Shown one piece after another: positions 1-11,119 of a stretch of 64,000 nt of DNA. The notes beneath the pieces are model-generated. The model had not been told where the DNA came from. It searched no databases and saw only the letters and a list, made by a program, of their open reading frames with translations. How positions within the stretch are numbered: position 1 is the stretch's first letter; every line of letters begins with the position of its first letter. The stretch lies in the NCBI GenBank assembly GCA_026120185.1, contig JANUWF010001701.1:1488001-1552000 (forward strand). The letters are read 5' to 3'. Source of the DNA: Voacanga thouarsii (lineage: Eukaryota > Streptophyta > Magnoliopsida > Gentianales > Apocynaceae). The position numbers and the translations under genes are program-made.

Positions 1-160
1 ATGGACCTGGCGCTAGCTACACTTGCCAAACCTAGCGCCAGGTTTGTTTAGAAAAAAATCCTTAAAACTTATTCAATCTCTGCTACTGGACTTAATGGAC
101 CCAATGCCTAGTCTACTGGCTGGGCCTGGCGCCAGGTGCATTTTGGTTTTATGCACTTTC
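1..160 (-). mobile_element. Element A: Athila-like LTR fragment (left part)
   Basis: This belongs to the 5' LTR of a minus-strand Athila-like element and continues at 4424-4583 beyond the solo LTR inserted at 161. It aligns by eye with the LTR at 8315-9838, sharing the run of CTGGCGC/GCCAGGT palindromes and the phrase before the insertion ending in ATGCACTTTC. A perfect 12-bp palindrome CCTGGCGCCAGG lies at 125-136. The rest of the LTR and the body of the element lie left of the window. Confidence 0.8.
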
Positions 161-3100
161 TGTAACACCCCGCCACCTAGGCCCAACAGGGCCAGGGATG
201 TCGCCCCGTCCAAAGGACAAGGGGTCTTTATAACTAAGTCATACAATCAAAATAATAGAATAAAAATAATACTTTAAACTCAAAACTTATTACAAACCAA
301 TAATTCAAAAACAAATCCAAAATAAAAACTATTCACTCTCAACTCCCAAAGCATTACACAAAATAAATATCAGAAAATCTTCCAAGGCAGGCAACAACTA
401 GCTACTCATCCCCACAGCAGGATTGACCTAAAATCATGGTAAAAAGGGTGATGAGATAAAAATATTAGTAAGTCTATGTGTGCTTCGAGTGTCCAGTGAA
501 AATAGTTTATGAATGCAAAGTGTTAAATCTTCATAAGAGAAATACTGGCAAGCAATAAACAATAGTCAAAATCAAGAGTGATGTTTTGGCTTTTCCTAAC
601 CATACATGAACAATAAAATCAACCACTCAACAGGGTGGTTATGGGTTACCACATGTTGGGCCCCATAACTATACAACGGTCAGAATGCCACACTTTATGC
701 AGACTGACAAAAAGTAGGTGATCGGTCTACCAGGTGAGATACTCCTCTATCTCTACGCCCAAACAAAACCAGGTGTCCATTCCAGTAACACACAGTCCAC
801 TTGAGTGAAAACTACTAGCTCGGACCGGCACGACCTACTGAACTGACATCTTATTCGGGATGGACTTACCCCTCAGAGGTGGCCACCTACTGAGAGACTT
901 ACCCTAACCCCTCAAAGACTAGTCCGGCAATCTGCCCTTATTGAGTACTCAATGTAATATATCCCACTTGGGAGAAAACTGAATAAGACATAGCTCTACT
1001 TGAAAATAGCAATTAAGGATTTTCAAAATTTGGAAAAAAGTTGGTTTTAGAAAAAGTTTAGGGTTTGTGTAAAACTGCTTATTGATTTTCAAATAATTTA
1101 TTTGACTGAAATGAGTAAGGAGACAATCCTCAATTGCCTTTACAGAAGTGAATGTCCACGCACTCCACATTTTGCTTGCCATAATAACCATTTTGCATTA
1201 AACAAGTTTTATGCAGGAGCTTACCTGATCCTTGCTCAAAATAAAGGTCTCCAACAGCTGACCTAACCCCGCCTGGGTTAAACATGAGCCATAATTAAAC
1301 TCAAGCCAAAATTCACTTTCACAATAAAACTAGCTCAACTTACTACAATCATGTCCCTAGTGTCCCAAGCTTTAAGGCTAGATAATCAATAAAAGGGTTT
1401 ATAAAATAAATCTAGCTTGATATTAAAATAACTAGAGTTTGGGAAATAGGTACAATAAGTTGAAGGTTTAAATTTTGCTAAAATAGAGTAGAGTTTATTT
1501 GATGAAGGGTCTTAAGTTCTAGATGGTATTATTTAAAATAATAATCTATAAATAATTAATTGTTAGAAAATAATTGGTAAATAAAATTAATAGTAAATAA
1601 ATTTTAATATATTTGATTAAAAGATAATAAATAGATTTTAATGGTATTTATGAATATAAGACTTACAAAGATAATATTTTACCTATTATGATTATTTATA
1701 TAAAAGTCTTGATTAAATTATATTATTGTATATAATATCTATATATTTTATTTCTTTAACAAAAGCTATCATTTATTTGACTAAAATATTATTATTTTAT
1801 ATAATAATTCAAAACCATATTTTCCTAGGGTTTTCGAGATCACTAGGAGAAATTATAGCATAATTCATTTTTATTGATGAAATAAAATTAGCTAACTTAA
1901 TTAGCTTAGGGACAACAAGGTCATGATCATAATTTCTATTGCTAACCATAATCATGAACATACACTCTACACCAATCATCAAATCATCCAAATCATGAAT
2001 AAAGGCATAGATCTAAATTTACCAACATATGATCTCAACTCCACTAAACATAATCATATGCACGGCCTCAACAAGAATACAAGAACATAAACCTTATTTA
2101 CCAAAGGTGACATAATCTCTAACATGCTTGATTAATCATACTACTCATATCATAAGGCATGCAACAAACCCTAAAAATTCCATACATTCAACCAAGATAA
2201 ATCATCTCATGCATCAATCCTATCTTCATCATATAAACATATTTATTCATGCTTCAATCTTAACGTCATCATAAAGCACATGATCAATCTCCAAATATAT
2301 CACATCTTCATCTAACTACATCCAAGAGACATGATTCTAGGGTTTAAAGAGGAGATGGAAGAAACTTACTTGAATGATGACTACCTTGGGGATGTTTCTA
2401 GAAAATCCTCTTGCTAGGAGACTTGATCCGTCCAATGGAGGAAGAAAGAAACATGGCCATGGTTGAAGTAACCATTCAGGAGAGAGAGAGAGAGAGAAAG
2501 AGAAAAGGAGAGTTCATTAGCATATACTCATCAAGGTCGAAGATGGAAGAAGATGAAGATGATTGTTAATGCTTACCTTGAAGGTGTTCTTGAGCCTTCA
2601 AGAAAATTCTGGTTTTTTATCTAAAAGTGAGACTTCGATTTTGGTGTTTGATGTTAAAAATTGCAAAAGTGATTTCAAGAGGTTGAGTAGGTGTGATCTG
2701 GAGTTTTTTTTAAAGAAGATTGAAGTGGTTTTGGTGGCCTTGGCATGAGGAGGGTAGTAGGTATTCTTGGTTTTCTTGAAGGTTGAAGAGAATGGAGAAA
2801 ATTTGGTTGAAGCTGGCCGAAATTCTGTGGGAGGAGTGGCCAAATTGTTTGTAGGGTTTTTGGCAATTGGATTTTCAAATTTGAGAGGAAAAGGAAAGCT
2901 GGTTTTTTGAAATCTAAAAAGAATATTTTAGGGAATCAATTTTGGAAACAAAATATGATAAGAAGATCTTGGTCAATGGGGAGCTTTTGGAAGCTGTAAT
3001 GGCCGGCTGGTTGGCTAGGGTTTTTGCTAGAATGAAAGCTATTTGAAGGAGCTTAATGGTGGCCGAAAATATGGTGTACAATGGTGAAGAGATTTCTGGT

Positions 3101-4423
3101 TGTTTGAGGGATGATTTATGGTAGTTTACTGAATATATTTGCAGGAATTTTGGTCCTCAATCAATGGCTTGATTGGCATGATTGATGGAGATATTTTAGG
3201 AGTAGCCATGGACTGGTTTTTGAGCAGAATGCTGGGGAAGATGATGAAGCTCAGTTCATGGCTGTTCAAGAGAAGTTTGTACAGAAAAATGGTGAAGGTT
3301 TCGGACAAGGCTGAAGAAGAAACAAGGCTGAAAAATTCCTGAACAGATTTTCGCAAGTTGCTGAAAATTTCTGGGCAGATTTTGCTGCCATTTTCAAGTT
3401 AGCTTGAAGAAGATTTGAAGGGATATTCAGAGGTCTTTCGAGGCTGGTTTCCAGCCTTCTTTATGGAGGAAAAACGAGGTTAAGTTGCTGAGTGAAAAAC
3501 TGGAAGAAACAGCTTGGTTTTAGCTCACTAATGCTGCGAAAATTGTCCAGAAAAATTTCTGGTTTGCACAGATTTTTGAGCAGCTCGGTTTGGCTGGAAT
3601 GTTCAGTCCCCAAGCTAAGTGAAATGGCCATTTTTCTGGCAGCATTTGGGAGGAAAAGATGGCTGAAATTTTCAACACTTGGACTGAACAAGAAGCTGGA
3701 AAATTTTCAGTTTACAACAAGAAGAAAATGAACACAGCTAGGTTGGAATTTTGAAGGTTCAACCATAGAGATTAAGTCTCTTGGGAACCTTCCAAAACTC
3801 CTCCCCATTTTCGGCCACACGATAACTTATTCTTAGCCATTTTCGAAACCTAAATCTCACAGAACCTTGCTGGAATTTTCTGGAAACAAAATGGGTTAGA
3901 CAAATTAATCAACTTAATTGATTAAGAATTTAAGGAAAGCTAGATCAAAAAGGGTGTGAATCCCTTAGAAATTTTTGTAGGGCACAAGAGTAGGATTAGG
4001 TCTTTCCTATGATGTCTCCTCTAAGACAACACTCCTACTCTTCCCTAAATCATGCAAGGACCAAAATATAGCCTACCTAACCAAAAATAAAATTTAATCT
4101 TGCTAAACTCCAATGATGGAATTTGAACTCAAGACCTCAAGAATTAATTCCAAAGCTCTAACCACTAAACCACAACAACTCTTGTTCTTGTTTTCTCTCC
4201 CAAATATTTTTCCTATTTAATCCTCAAGCTATCTCCCTATTTCCACCTCAAGCAAAAATTACCATTTTACCTTTCTTATTCAATACATACGATAAGCCTT
4301 CTAAACTATAAATCACATATCTAAAGCAAATAAAACCATATAAAAATATATTTATGCATGCAAGAAAATATTATATGCATCCCAACCCCTTACTCAAAGG
4401 TTGGTTTCAACTGGGGTTTCACA
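161..4423 (-). mobile_element. Solo LTR of the long-LTR chromovirus (copy 1)
   Basis: A 4263-bp sequence runs from TGTAACACCCC to GGGGTTTCACA. Read on the minus strand it is TGTGAAACC...GGGGTGTTACA, the same termini as the LTRs of element H. It is flanked by a perfect 5-bp duplication CTTTC (156-160 and 4424-4428), so it is a genuine insertion reduced to one LTR by recombination. It interrupts the LTR of element A. ORFs inside it are not recognisable proteins. It carries a tRNA-like segment near its sense 5' end and a GA-rich tract at 2481-2496. Confidence 0.95.
4112..4176 (-). other. tRNA-like A-box/B-box segment in LTR copy 1
   Basis: On the minus strand an A-box-like TGGTTTAGTGGTTAGAGC (4155-4172) is followed by a B-box-like GAGTTCAAATTCC (4118-4130), spaced as in a tRNA gene. 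It begins about 247 bp from the sense LTR start, as in the other four copies. The acceptor stem is not convincing, so it is a tRNA-related relic and not a tRNA gene. Confidence 0.55.
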
Positions 4424-4583
4424 CTTTCTGCTCGATTTTTACTTAAATATGCATACATTTTCTAAAAACACCTTTTACTAGCAAAATGTTAAATAAGAAG
4501 GAATAGGCATAATTATTATAACAAATGTATCTTAAAACAATCTCAAATAACTAGGAAAAGAATGATAATTTTAACCCCTATCA
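4424..4583 (-). mobile_element. Element A: Athila-like LTR fragment (right end)
   Basis: This is the continuation of the LTR at 1-160. It ends at CCCCTATCA, which on the minus strand is the LTR start TGATAGGGG. The same terminus is seen at 9838 and 17470. It abuts integrase sequence exactly at the LTR boundary, so A most likely inserted into the integrase of element B. The predicted target duplication is TGTAG (4584-4588), with its partner left of the window. Confidence 0.75.
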
Positions 4584-5250
4584 TGTAGGATTGACCACTT
4601 TTTCTAAAATTCTTTTTAATTCTCTATTGACCATCTCAACTTGGCCACTAGTTTGCGGATGATAGGGAGTAGCAACCCGATGAGTAACCCCTAAATGTTT
4701 GAGAGTTTTAGCTAGTTGGGTATTACAAGAGTGGGTTCCCCTATTACTAATGAGCACCTTGGGTACTCCAAATTGGGTGAAATTTTTTTTAAAAAAATTT
4801 AACAACCCGTGCATCGTTAGTAGGCAAGGCTTGCAACTCAACCCACTTTGATACATATTCAACTGTCACCAAGATGTATTTGTTGCCCAAAGAACTAGGA
4901 AACGGGCCCATGAAATCAACCCCCAAAATAAAAAATTTCACAAGCTTGAAATATTTGTAATAGCATCTCATTAGATTTAGAGATATTACCTATACATTAA
5001 CACCTATCATAACTTTGAACAAACCTGTGACCACCCTTGAAGACTGTAGGCCAATAAAAATCGAACTCAAGTACCTTTCTTGCAGTGTTGTTGGATGGTA
5101 GTGGCCCTCCCGCGGGTCCTTCACGATAATGTTTCAAGATATTGATACTTTCCACGGAATCCACACACATTCGAATAATTTGATCCGCACAATACTGGAA
5201 CAAAGTACGGATCTTCCCATAAGTAATGCTTTACCTTGGAGAGGAATTTC
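4584..5250 (-). pseudogene. Athila-like integrase (element B), broken
   Basis: The minus-strand frames give first a decayed zinc-binding part (SNNTARKVLEFDFYWP followed by a Cys near 5000). Next comes [18 protein letters not shown] with the first catalytic Asp (about 4910), then [14 protein letters not shown], where the usual second catalytic Asp of SDRGTH is Asn, and finally [18 protein letters not shown] with the Glu. The frame shifts near 4860 and 4990, and the C-terminal third is absent because element A's LTR starts at 4583. The protein would insert retroelement cDNA into the chromosome, but this copy cannot do so. Confidence 0.85.
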
Positions 5251-5258
5251 TTCTTTTG

Positions 5259-5825
5259 TTAGGCATCAAAGTCGTCTAGAAGAATTCCTGGAACCAAGTA
5301 ATTAGCAAAATCTTTATACCAAGGTAGTTGAGAAATCTTACCATCAATAAGTAAAAATTGTTCATCCGGGAAAGCGTCATTGATGTCTTCCTCAGCCAAT
5401 GACCCAAGGTTGGGATTCTCCAACTTAGACAAGTGATCCGCAGCCAAGTTTTCTACTCCGTTTTTGTCCCTAATCTCCAAGTTAATTTCCTACAACAATA
5501 AAACCTATCTTATTAATCCTGATTTGGAATCATGCTTGTTTTGTAGATACTTAAGGGAATAATGGTTTGTATACACAATGACTTTGGAAAAAACAAGATA
5601 AGAATAAAATTATTTAAAAGAAAATACTATTGCAAGAAACTCTTTTTCCATTGTGGTGTAGTTTTCTTGTTCCGCTGTAAGAGTTTTGCTTACATAGTAA
5701 ATTGGCTGAAAGTGCCTATTCCTCCTTTGTCCAAGAACTGCACCCAGTGCATAGTCACTTGCATCACACATTAGTTGAAAAGGAAGAGACCAATCCGATG
5801 CAATTAAAATAGGAGAATTAATCAC
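5259..5825 (-). pseudogene. Athila-like RNase H domain (element B)
   Basis: The frame at 5825-5610 reads LPFQLMCDASDYALGAVLGQ with the first catalytic Asp, then YYVSKTL and TTMEKEFLAIVFSF with the Glu. The frame at 5480-5259 gives the end of the domain (ENLAADHLSKLENP) and the linker to integrase (FPDEQFLLIDG). A gap of about 130 bp between them is out of frame. RNase H would degrade the RNA strand during reverse transcription. It overlaps the RT end upstream and is broken like its neighbours. Confidence 0.85.
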
Positions 5826-6730
5826 TTTTTTTTAAGCACATTAAAAGTATTGAGACATTTTTCATAAAAATCGAAAATAGCATCTTTTTCAAGCAAATAA
5901 GTAAGGGGTTTAGAAATCATTGAGAAATCTAAGATAAACCTCCTATAAAAACCTGTGTGCCCAAGAAAGCTTTGAATTGCCTTCACGAAAGTAGGAGGAG
6001 GGAGTTTCTCAATTGCCTCAATTTTTGCCCTATCAACCTCAATACCTTTTCGTGAAATCTTGTGTCCTAATACTATACCTTCTTGCACCAAGAAACGACA
6101 TTTTTTTCAATTAAGCATGAGGTTGGTCTCTTCACATCATTGGAGAATCTTATCTAAATTGATTAAACAAAAATAAAAAAAATCACCAAAAATAGAGAAA
6201 TCATCCATAAATACCTCCATGATATCTCCTGTAAGCCCTTCAAAAATAGTCATCATACATCATTGGAACGTTCCGGGGGCATTGCAAAGACCGAAAGGCA
6301 TACGTCGATATGCAAAAGTATCAAAAGGGCATGTAAAGATAGTCTTATCTTGATCCTTTGGTGCTATGAAAATTTGAAAGTATTTGGAAAAACCATCTAA
6401 GAAGCAATAAAACTTATATTCGGCTATCCTTTCTAAGATTTGATCATCCATTAAGGAACTACTTGTGTTGGACTAACCCAAATACTATCAGAAATAGGCC
6501 AAATGATGCCAAAATCTAAGAGTTTAATCACCTCACCCTTTACCACATCACTCATATTTGGGTTCATCCTAGTTAGGGTTGCACTAAGAGTTTGGCTCCT
6601 TCTTCCAACAAGATTTTATGAGTACAAAAAGAATGGCAAATTCCCTTAACATCCGTAATTTTTCATACAATCACTCCCTTATATCTTCCCAATAGACTTA
6701 CCAATTTAGTCTTTTGGTCATAGGTAAGGT
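5822..6730 (-). pseudogene. Athila-like reverse transcriptase (element B)
   Basis: In order on the minus strand: remains of the N-terminal fingers (6580-6460), LDGFSKYFQIFIAPKDQDK and RRMPFGLCNAPGTFQ (6451-6260), a VFMDDF-type catalytic motif near 6215-6199, and the thumb region VLGHKISRKGIEVDRAKIEA with FLGHTGFYRRFILDFS (6091-5822). The two main open pieces are in different frames, and the stretch around 6110-6250 is disrupted. Family and order are clear; activity is excluded by the breaks. Confidence 0.85.
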
Positions 6731-6922
6731 CTTTGGCAATGATCACGGTCAGCTTTTCACCTTTTTCCAAAAATGCATATTCTAAGTGCTCGGGGAGGTC
6801 TTTCAAATCCAATTCCTATGGTTCCTTAATGGATGACTTCATCCTTCCCAAACTACCTTTTCTATTTCCTCAATTTTTTCCAACCAATGGCCCTCAATTA
6901 AGTCCTCCAAATATGTAATGGA

Positions 6923-7438
6923 TTATTCCATATAACCTTGGACAAATGATTCCTGCATAAAGTCAAAGATAGATTCATCAGGAATATCAATCCTTAGACA
7001 AGAATCATCACAAGAACTGGGATGTTGTATGCTTTTATGGATTTTTATAATAACTTCCTTCTTCCCAACCTTAAGTGATAGTTTTCCTCCAAGAACATCA
7101 ATTAAAGCTTTAGCAGTTGCTAAAAAAGGTTGACTTAAGATTAAAGGAACTTTAGAATCTTCATCCATATCAAGAATTATAAAATCTACAGGGAATATGA
7201 ATTTATCCACTTTAATTATGACATTTTCAATTATTCCTCTAGAATATTTAATCGATCGATCTGCAAGTTGAATACTCATCCTAGTGGGCGTGGGTTCACC
7301 TAGGCCTAGATTTTTAAAAGTTTTATAAGGTAATAGATTAATATTAGCACCGAGGTTAGCTAAAGCATTGCAAAGTGTAAGAGTACCAACATGACAAGTA
7401 ATAGAAAAATTCCCTGGATCACTTTCTTTTCGGGGCAT
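6923..7438 (-). CDS. Athila-like aspartic protease region (element B)
   Basis: This 171-codon open frame resembles the gag-pol aspartic protease of Athila elements. It contains LTLCNALANLGANINLLPY, where the family has a catalytic Asp-Leu-Gly; here the Asp is Asn (ANLGA). A flap region IENVIIKVDKFIFPVDFIIL and the C-terminal VPLILSQPFLATAKALIDV follow. The protease would cleave the polyprotein during particle maturation, but the Asp to Asn change makes catalysis unlikely. The assigned start is just the first Met of an open stretch within a longer polyprotein. Element C lacks this block by deletion. Confidence 0.8.
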   Translation of the reverse strand: MPRKESDPGNFSITCHVGTLTLCNALANLGANINLLPYKTFKNLGLGEPTPTRMSIQLADRSIKYSRGIIENVIIKVDKFIFPVDFIILDMDEDSKVPLILSQPFLATAKALIDVLGGKLSLKVGKKEVIIKIHKSIQHPSSCDDSCLRIDIPDESIFDFMQESFVQGYME

Positions 7439-8104
7439 CGTCCGTTGGTCCTACAAGATAGCTGAACACTCTTTATTTAACACCACATTGGATAATTTCT
7501 CCAACTTTTTTTTTTAGAAGCATGCTTTTGAGAAATTTTGCTTATTTGTGCATGTGCACTAAGGCTTCACTAAGTGGAATGTTTATATGCAGTTATTTGA
7601 AGATTTCCAAAAACTTGTCAAATTGTGCATCTTTTCTTATTTTGTGTGTGTGAGTGGGGTAGGATACTAGTGGCTGAAAATCTAGTTTTTTAGGTTATTT
7701 TCGAAAGGTTCAACAATAGGGGTTGGTTCTAGCCCATCTTCTTTAGAGGGTACCAGTTCCATGCTATGATTGGGCAATTCCTTACCACTCTTTAGTGTAA
7801 TAGTAGCTAAATCATGTTGTGCTTCTACCTCTACTGGTGACTTTATCATTAAATCCGTTAAAAACTAAATTTGCCTTTCTATATTTCTAACCATGCCCTT
7901 AAATTTTTTCAGTGTGTCTTCTATCTTAGAAAAATGCTTAGTTAAATAGGTGGCAACTTTTTCCAACACCCCTTCTAAGGTAATAGAGTTGGGTGGTTGA
8001 GATGTCATTCCGTGAGATATGTTAGGATACCATTCCAAGCACCAATTGGCCATCTTACCTATACAAAATAGCTGGTTAGTATCATATATACACATCATAG
8101 TCAA
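7439..8104 (-). pseudogene. gag C-terminal remnant and gag-pro linker (element B)
   Basis: Near 8104-7865 an open frame ends in a coiled-coil-like stretch (EGVLEKVATYLTKHFSKIEDTLKKF...). At about 7700-7490 lies the conserved Athila linker (FDKFLEIFK, LHINIPLSEALVHM) interrupted by stops. Only about 180 bp separate the first Met from the PBS, so the N-terminal gag and the CCHC zinc knuckle are absent. The same shortened start is found in element C (15463-15648), so the loss predates both insertions. Confidence 0.65.
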
Positions 8105-8288
8105 GTTAGTTAGTTAAGGTACATGTTCACAAATTTAGTTACAAGGAATTGCAAAATACAGAGACATTAAAGTACAAGTATACAAGAAAACAAAATACAG
8201 CACCTAGTCATACAAGGAACATATATACATATTTACATATAAACATATTATCATGGTTAAATCAACAAAATCTAAGCTTTCATGATTT

Positions 8289-8314
8289 GTTACCTAGCAA
8301 CGGTGCAGAAAACT
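8289..8314 (-). promoter_or_regulatory. Degenerate tRNA-Asp-type primer-binding site (element B)
   Basis: On the minus strand, right after the LTR, AGTTTTCTGCACCGTTGC corresponds to the Athila/Calypso PBS context AGTTTTTGGCGCCGTTGC. Several bases are changed, so priming would be poor. Confidence 0.7.
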
Positions 8315-9838
8315 TGATGCGTAAATTTTGGGTATATAAAATCATCCATTTTAATTCATCCCTTAATCAAGTTTTAATTAAAACATTAATTCCAAAATAC
8401 ACATGTGAGTGAGTATACTCATCGCATGTATAGTACAGGGAATTAATGAGTGTCGATCCTCAAAGGAATGAGTACACACTAATCATTTTTCTTTCATTGT
8501 TCAACCGACATAAATAAAGTAAGAAAAGAATAAAAAGAAAAATAAAAGAAATATATACAACTCAAAGATGTAGGCTTATGTAATTCAGACAAGTACCCTA
8601 GAAAACATAATAATGAACTAATTAGCAATTCTCTCAACTAATTATCATCTTGGCATCATGAAGGAATATAAAATAAAATTTAATCGTCTAACAAGTCATG
8701 ATTTTACTTAGGTAAATTCCACTTCGTTTGTCAATCCATGGAATCCTATATTTCGATTCATATTAACATATTTGTTAATCAAGCTAACATAGCCAAAATA
8801 TGCATTAGGCTCAATTTCTTATAAACATGAAATTAGCTAATAACTCTATGTCAAGGCAAAATTAATATAACCTTTGATCACTTAGTTCTCAAACCCTAAC
8901 TTCATCGTTCAAATCCATCAAGACTTAACAAGTACGAAATCAATCCAATGAAACTCCTAACATCGTTGTGTCGAAGTCAATTAGAATAACTCGCATCAAT
9001 AACTAATGAAATCAAGTAATCAAACACCAAAGATGACAAAGAATTAATCAAATAACTAAATTAACACAAAATCATGAATCCTAAAATAATGTTAAATTAC
9101 AATAAAAACATTGAATACATCATTGCTAAAGAAAAAGAAAACAAAGAGACAAGAAAGCACTCATGACAAGCTTCTTTCTTATTCTTTGAAGACTCCCTTT
9201 GAACAATCCTCCTTGGCTTGGGTGAATTCCTTCTTTTATGAGAGAATCAGAATTTTTCTTTTTAATTCACCTCTCTTGGTTGTATATCTCAAACCTTTGT
9301 GTTCTCTTATACTTTTATAGGCCTATTAGATGCCTATTTCATGGCTAAGGAAGTCTTGGCCGAGTAGGAATAGGAAAATACCAAAATCTTTGGACAAGCC
9401 CTAATTCTACGTACAGAATTTCTGCCTCCAGACCCTACCTAGCGTCTGGTACCTTTAACCCACCTGGCACTAGGTACGCTCTATTCTTCCTCTGTTTTGC
9501 TCTATTTTTTACCTGGCAGACAGAATGAACTCGACGCTAGGTACACTTGCTAGACCTAACACCAGGTCTGCTATGAAAAAAATTCCTGAAGCTCTTTCAA
9601 TCTCTACTGCTGGATAGAATGGACCCAGCACCTGGTCCACTAGCGGGGCCTGGCACTATGTTCATTTTGGTTCTATGTACTTTCTGCTCGATTTTAACTT
9701 AAATCTGTACATATTTGCCAAAAACACATTTTACAAGCAAAATGTCAAATAGGAAGGAATATGCCTAGTTTTACAACCAATGTATCTTAAAATACCCTTA
9801 AATAACTAGGAAAAGAATGGTTATTTTAACCCCTATCA
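8315..9838 (-). mobile_element. 5' LTR of element B (Athila-like)
   Basis: The 1524-bp LTR starts at 9838 as TGATAGGGG and ends at 8315 with ...CGCATCA on the minus strand. It contains a TATA box and, upstream of it, an array of GGCGCC-like palindromes (about 9435-9660). It closely resembles the LTR at 15889-17470. The sequence right of it (9839 onward) is the RT of element C, so the predicted right target duplication is ATACC. Confidence 0.9.
9312..9319 (-). promoter_or_regulatory. LTR TATA box (element B)
   Basis: TATAAAAG in the context GGCCTATAAAAG on the minus strand. It matches the position of the TATA boxes in the other Athila-like LTRs of the window. Confidence 0.65.
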
Positions 9839-10377
9839 ATACCTTTCCTTGAAATTTTGTGTCCTAGTACTACACCTTCTTGCACCATGAAGTGACATTT
9901 TTCCCAATTAAGGGCGAGGTTAGTATCTTCATATCGTTGAAGTACCTTTTCCAAATTTACCAAACACAAATAAAAAGAATCACCAAAAATAGAAAAATCG
10001 TCCATAAATACCTCCATGATATCTCCCACAAGTCATTTGAAAATAGCCATCATATATCGTTGGAATGTTCCGAGGCCATTGCGAAGACCAAAAGGCACAC
10101 ACCGATATGCAAAAGTACAAAAAAGGCATGTAAAGGTAGTCTTATCCTCTAGTGCTATGAGAATTTGAAAGTATCCGAAAAAACCATCTAAGAAGTAATA
10201 AAATTTATGTCTGGCTTACCTTTCTAACTTTTGGTCAATGAAAAAAAGAGGAAAATGGTTTTTCCTAGTTGCCTTATTCAATTACTATAATCAATGCTAA
10301 CCCTCTAACCAATTACCAATCCTATTGGGATCAACTCATTTTTTTCATTAGGGCTCATAGTTATTCCTCCCTTCTTT
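9839..10377 (-). pseudogene. Reverse transcriptase, central part (element C)
   Basis: Minus-strand frames encode the RT palm. The 67-codon frame 10029-9826 reads MGDIMEVFMDDFSIFGDS, containing the catalytic VFMDDF, then LNWEKCHFMVQEGVVLGHKI, equivalent to the block at 6091-5980 of element B. Upstream (10240-10150) are decayed fingers. Element B cuts it at 9839 right after HKISRKGI. Confidence 0.85.
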
Positions 10378-10629
10378 GGTACTGTGAAATCCCACCTAAG
10401 GCCAACCCTAGAGTAAGGGGGTTGGGATGCATATCATGTTACTTTGCATGAATATATATATTCTTGAGTATTTTATGTGCTTTAGAATTATGATTTATAG
10501 CTTAGAAGACTTGGTTATACTTATTGAGTATGAAGGGTAAGATGGTAATTTTGCTTGAGGTTAAAATAAGAAGATAGCTTGAGGATTAAATAAGAAGAAT
10601 ATTTGAATGAGAAAATAAGAACAAGAGTT

Positions 10630-10692
10630 GTTGTGGTTTAGTGGTTAGAGCCTTGGAATTAATCTCTAAGGTCTTGAGTTCAAATCCCATCA
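10630..10692 (+). other. tRNA-like A-box/B-box segment in LTR copy 2
   Basis: A-box-like TGGTTTAGTGGTTAGAGC lies at 10634-10651 and B-box-like GAGTTCAAATCC at 10676-10687, starting about 247 bp into the LTR. A possible 5-bp anticodon-type stem (CTTGG with CTAAG, one wobble pair) lies between them. Confidence 0.55.
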
Positions 10693-11119
10693 TTTAAGTT
10701 TTTGTCATAATTATTTTAATTTAAGGTGGGATTTTCGTCTCTTGCATTCCATAGAAAAAAAAAATAGGAGTGTTGTCCTAGGGGAGACATGAAGGGAATA
10801 TCCTAATCCTATCCTTATGTCTTAAAAGAATTCTAGAAGAATTGTTGTCCTTCTATTACCTCTAGCTTATCCTAACCTCTTCACCAATTCAGCTTGTTCA
10901 AAATTTATCCGAATCCATGTTTTAATTCTAGAAAATTCAGGAAGGATTATTGGTCTTTGAATTTCGAAAATGGCTCTTAGAGGTTGGAGATTTGACTAAA
11001 AATAGAGAAGGAGTTAAAGAAGGTTCCCAAGGGAAATTAATCTCCATAGTTGAACCTTCAAACTCCACTCCATAGTGTTCATTATCTCTATGGAAGAAAT
11101 CTGAAATTTTTCCAGATTC

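Larger units (their letters stand above)
4584..9838 (-). mobile_element. Element B: Athila-like Ty3/gypsy retrotransposon, 5' part
   Basis: Read on the minus strand the order is 5' LTR (9838-8315), degenerate PBS, short leader, gag C-terminal remnant, protease, RT, RNase H and integrase, which is cut at 4584 by element A. Protease-RT-RNaseH-IN order marks Ty3/gypsy. The RT motif VFMDDF, the gag-pro linker and the tRNA-Asp-type PBS position are those of Athila. The N-terminal gag and zinc knuckle are missing. B begins at 9838 exactly at TGATAGGGG and interrupts the RT of element C. Confidence 0.85.

Noticed and set aside
2563..3731. Several ORFs of 60-80 codons on both strands in solo LTR copy 1
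   Set aside because: They overlap each other on opposite strands, have no recognisable motif, and lie within LTR sequence whose homologous copies carry stops.
4424..9838. Elements A/B as one element with a deleted 3' end and its own 3' LTR
   Set aside because: Possible, but the LTR meets integrase exactly at its terminal TGATAG, and the same exact pattern recurs at 9838 and 17470; nested insertion is simpler.
10630..10692. A functional tRNA gene
   Set aside because: The acceptor stem does not pair, the anticodon loop would be oversized, and the T stem is poor. It is kept only as a tRNA-like segment.
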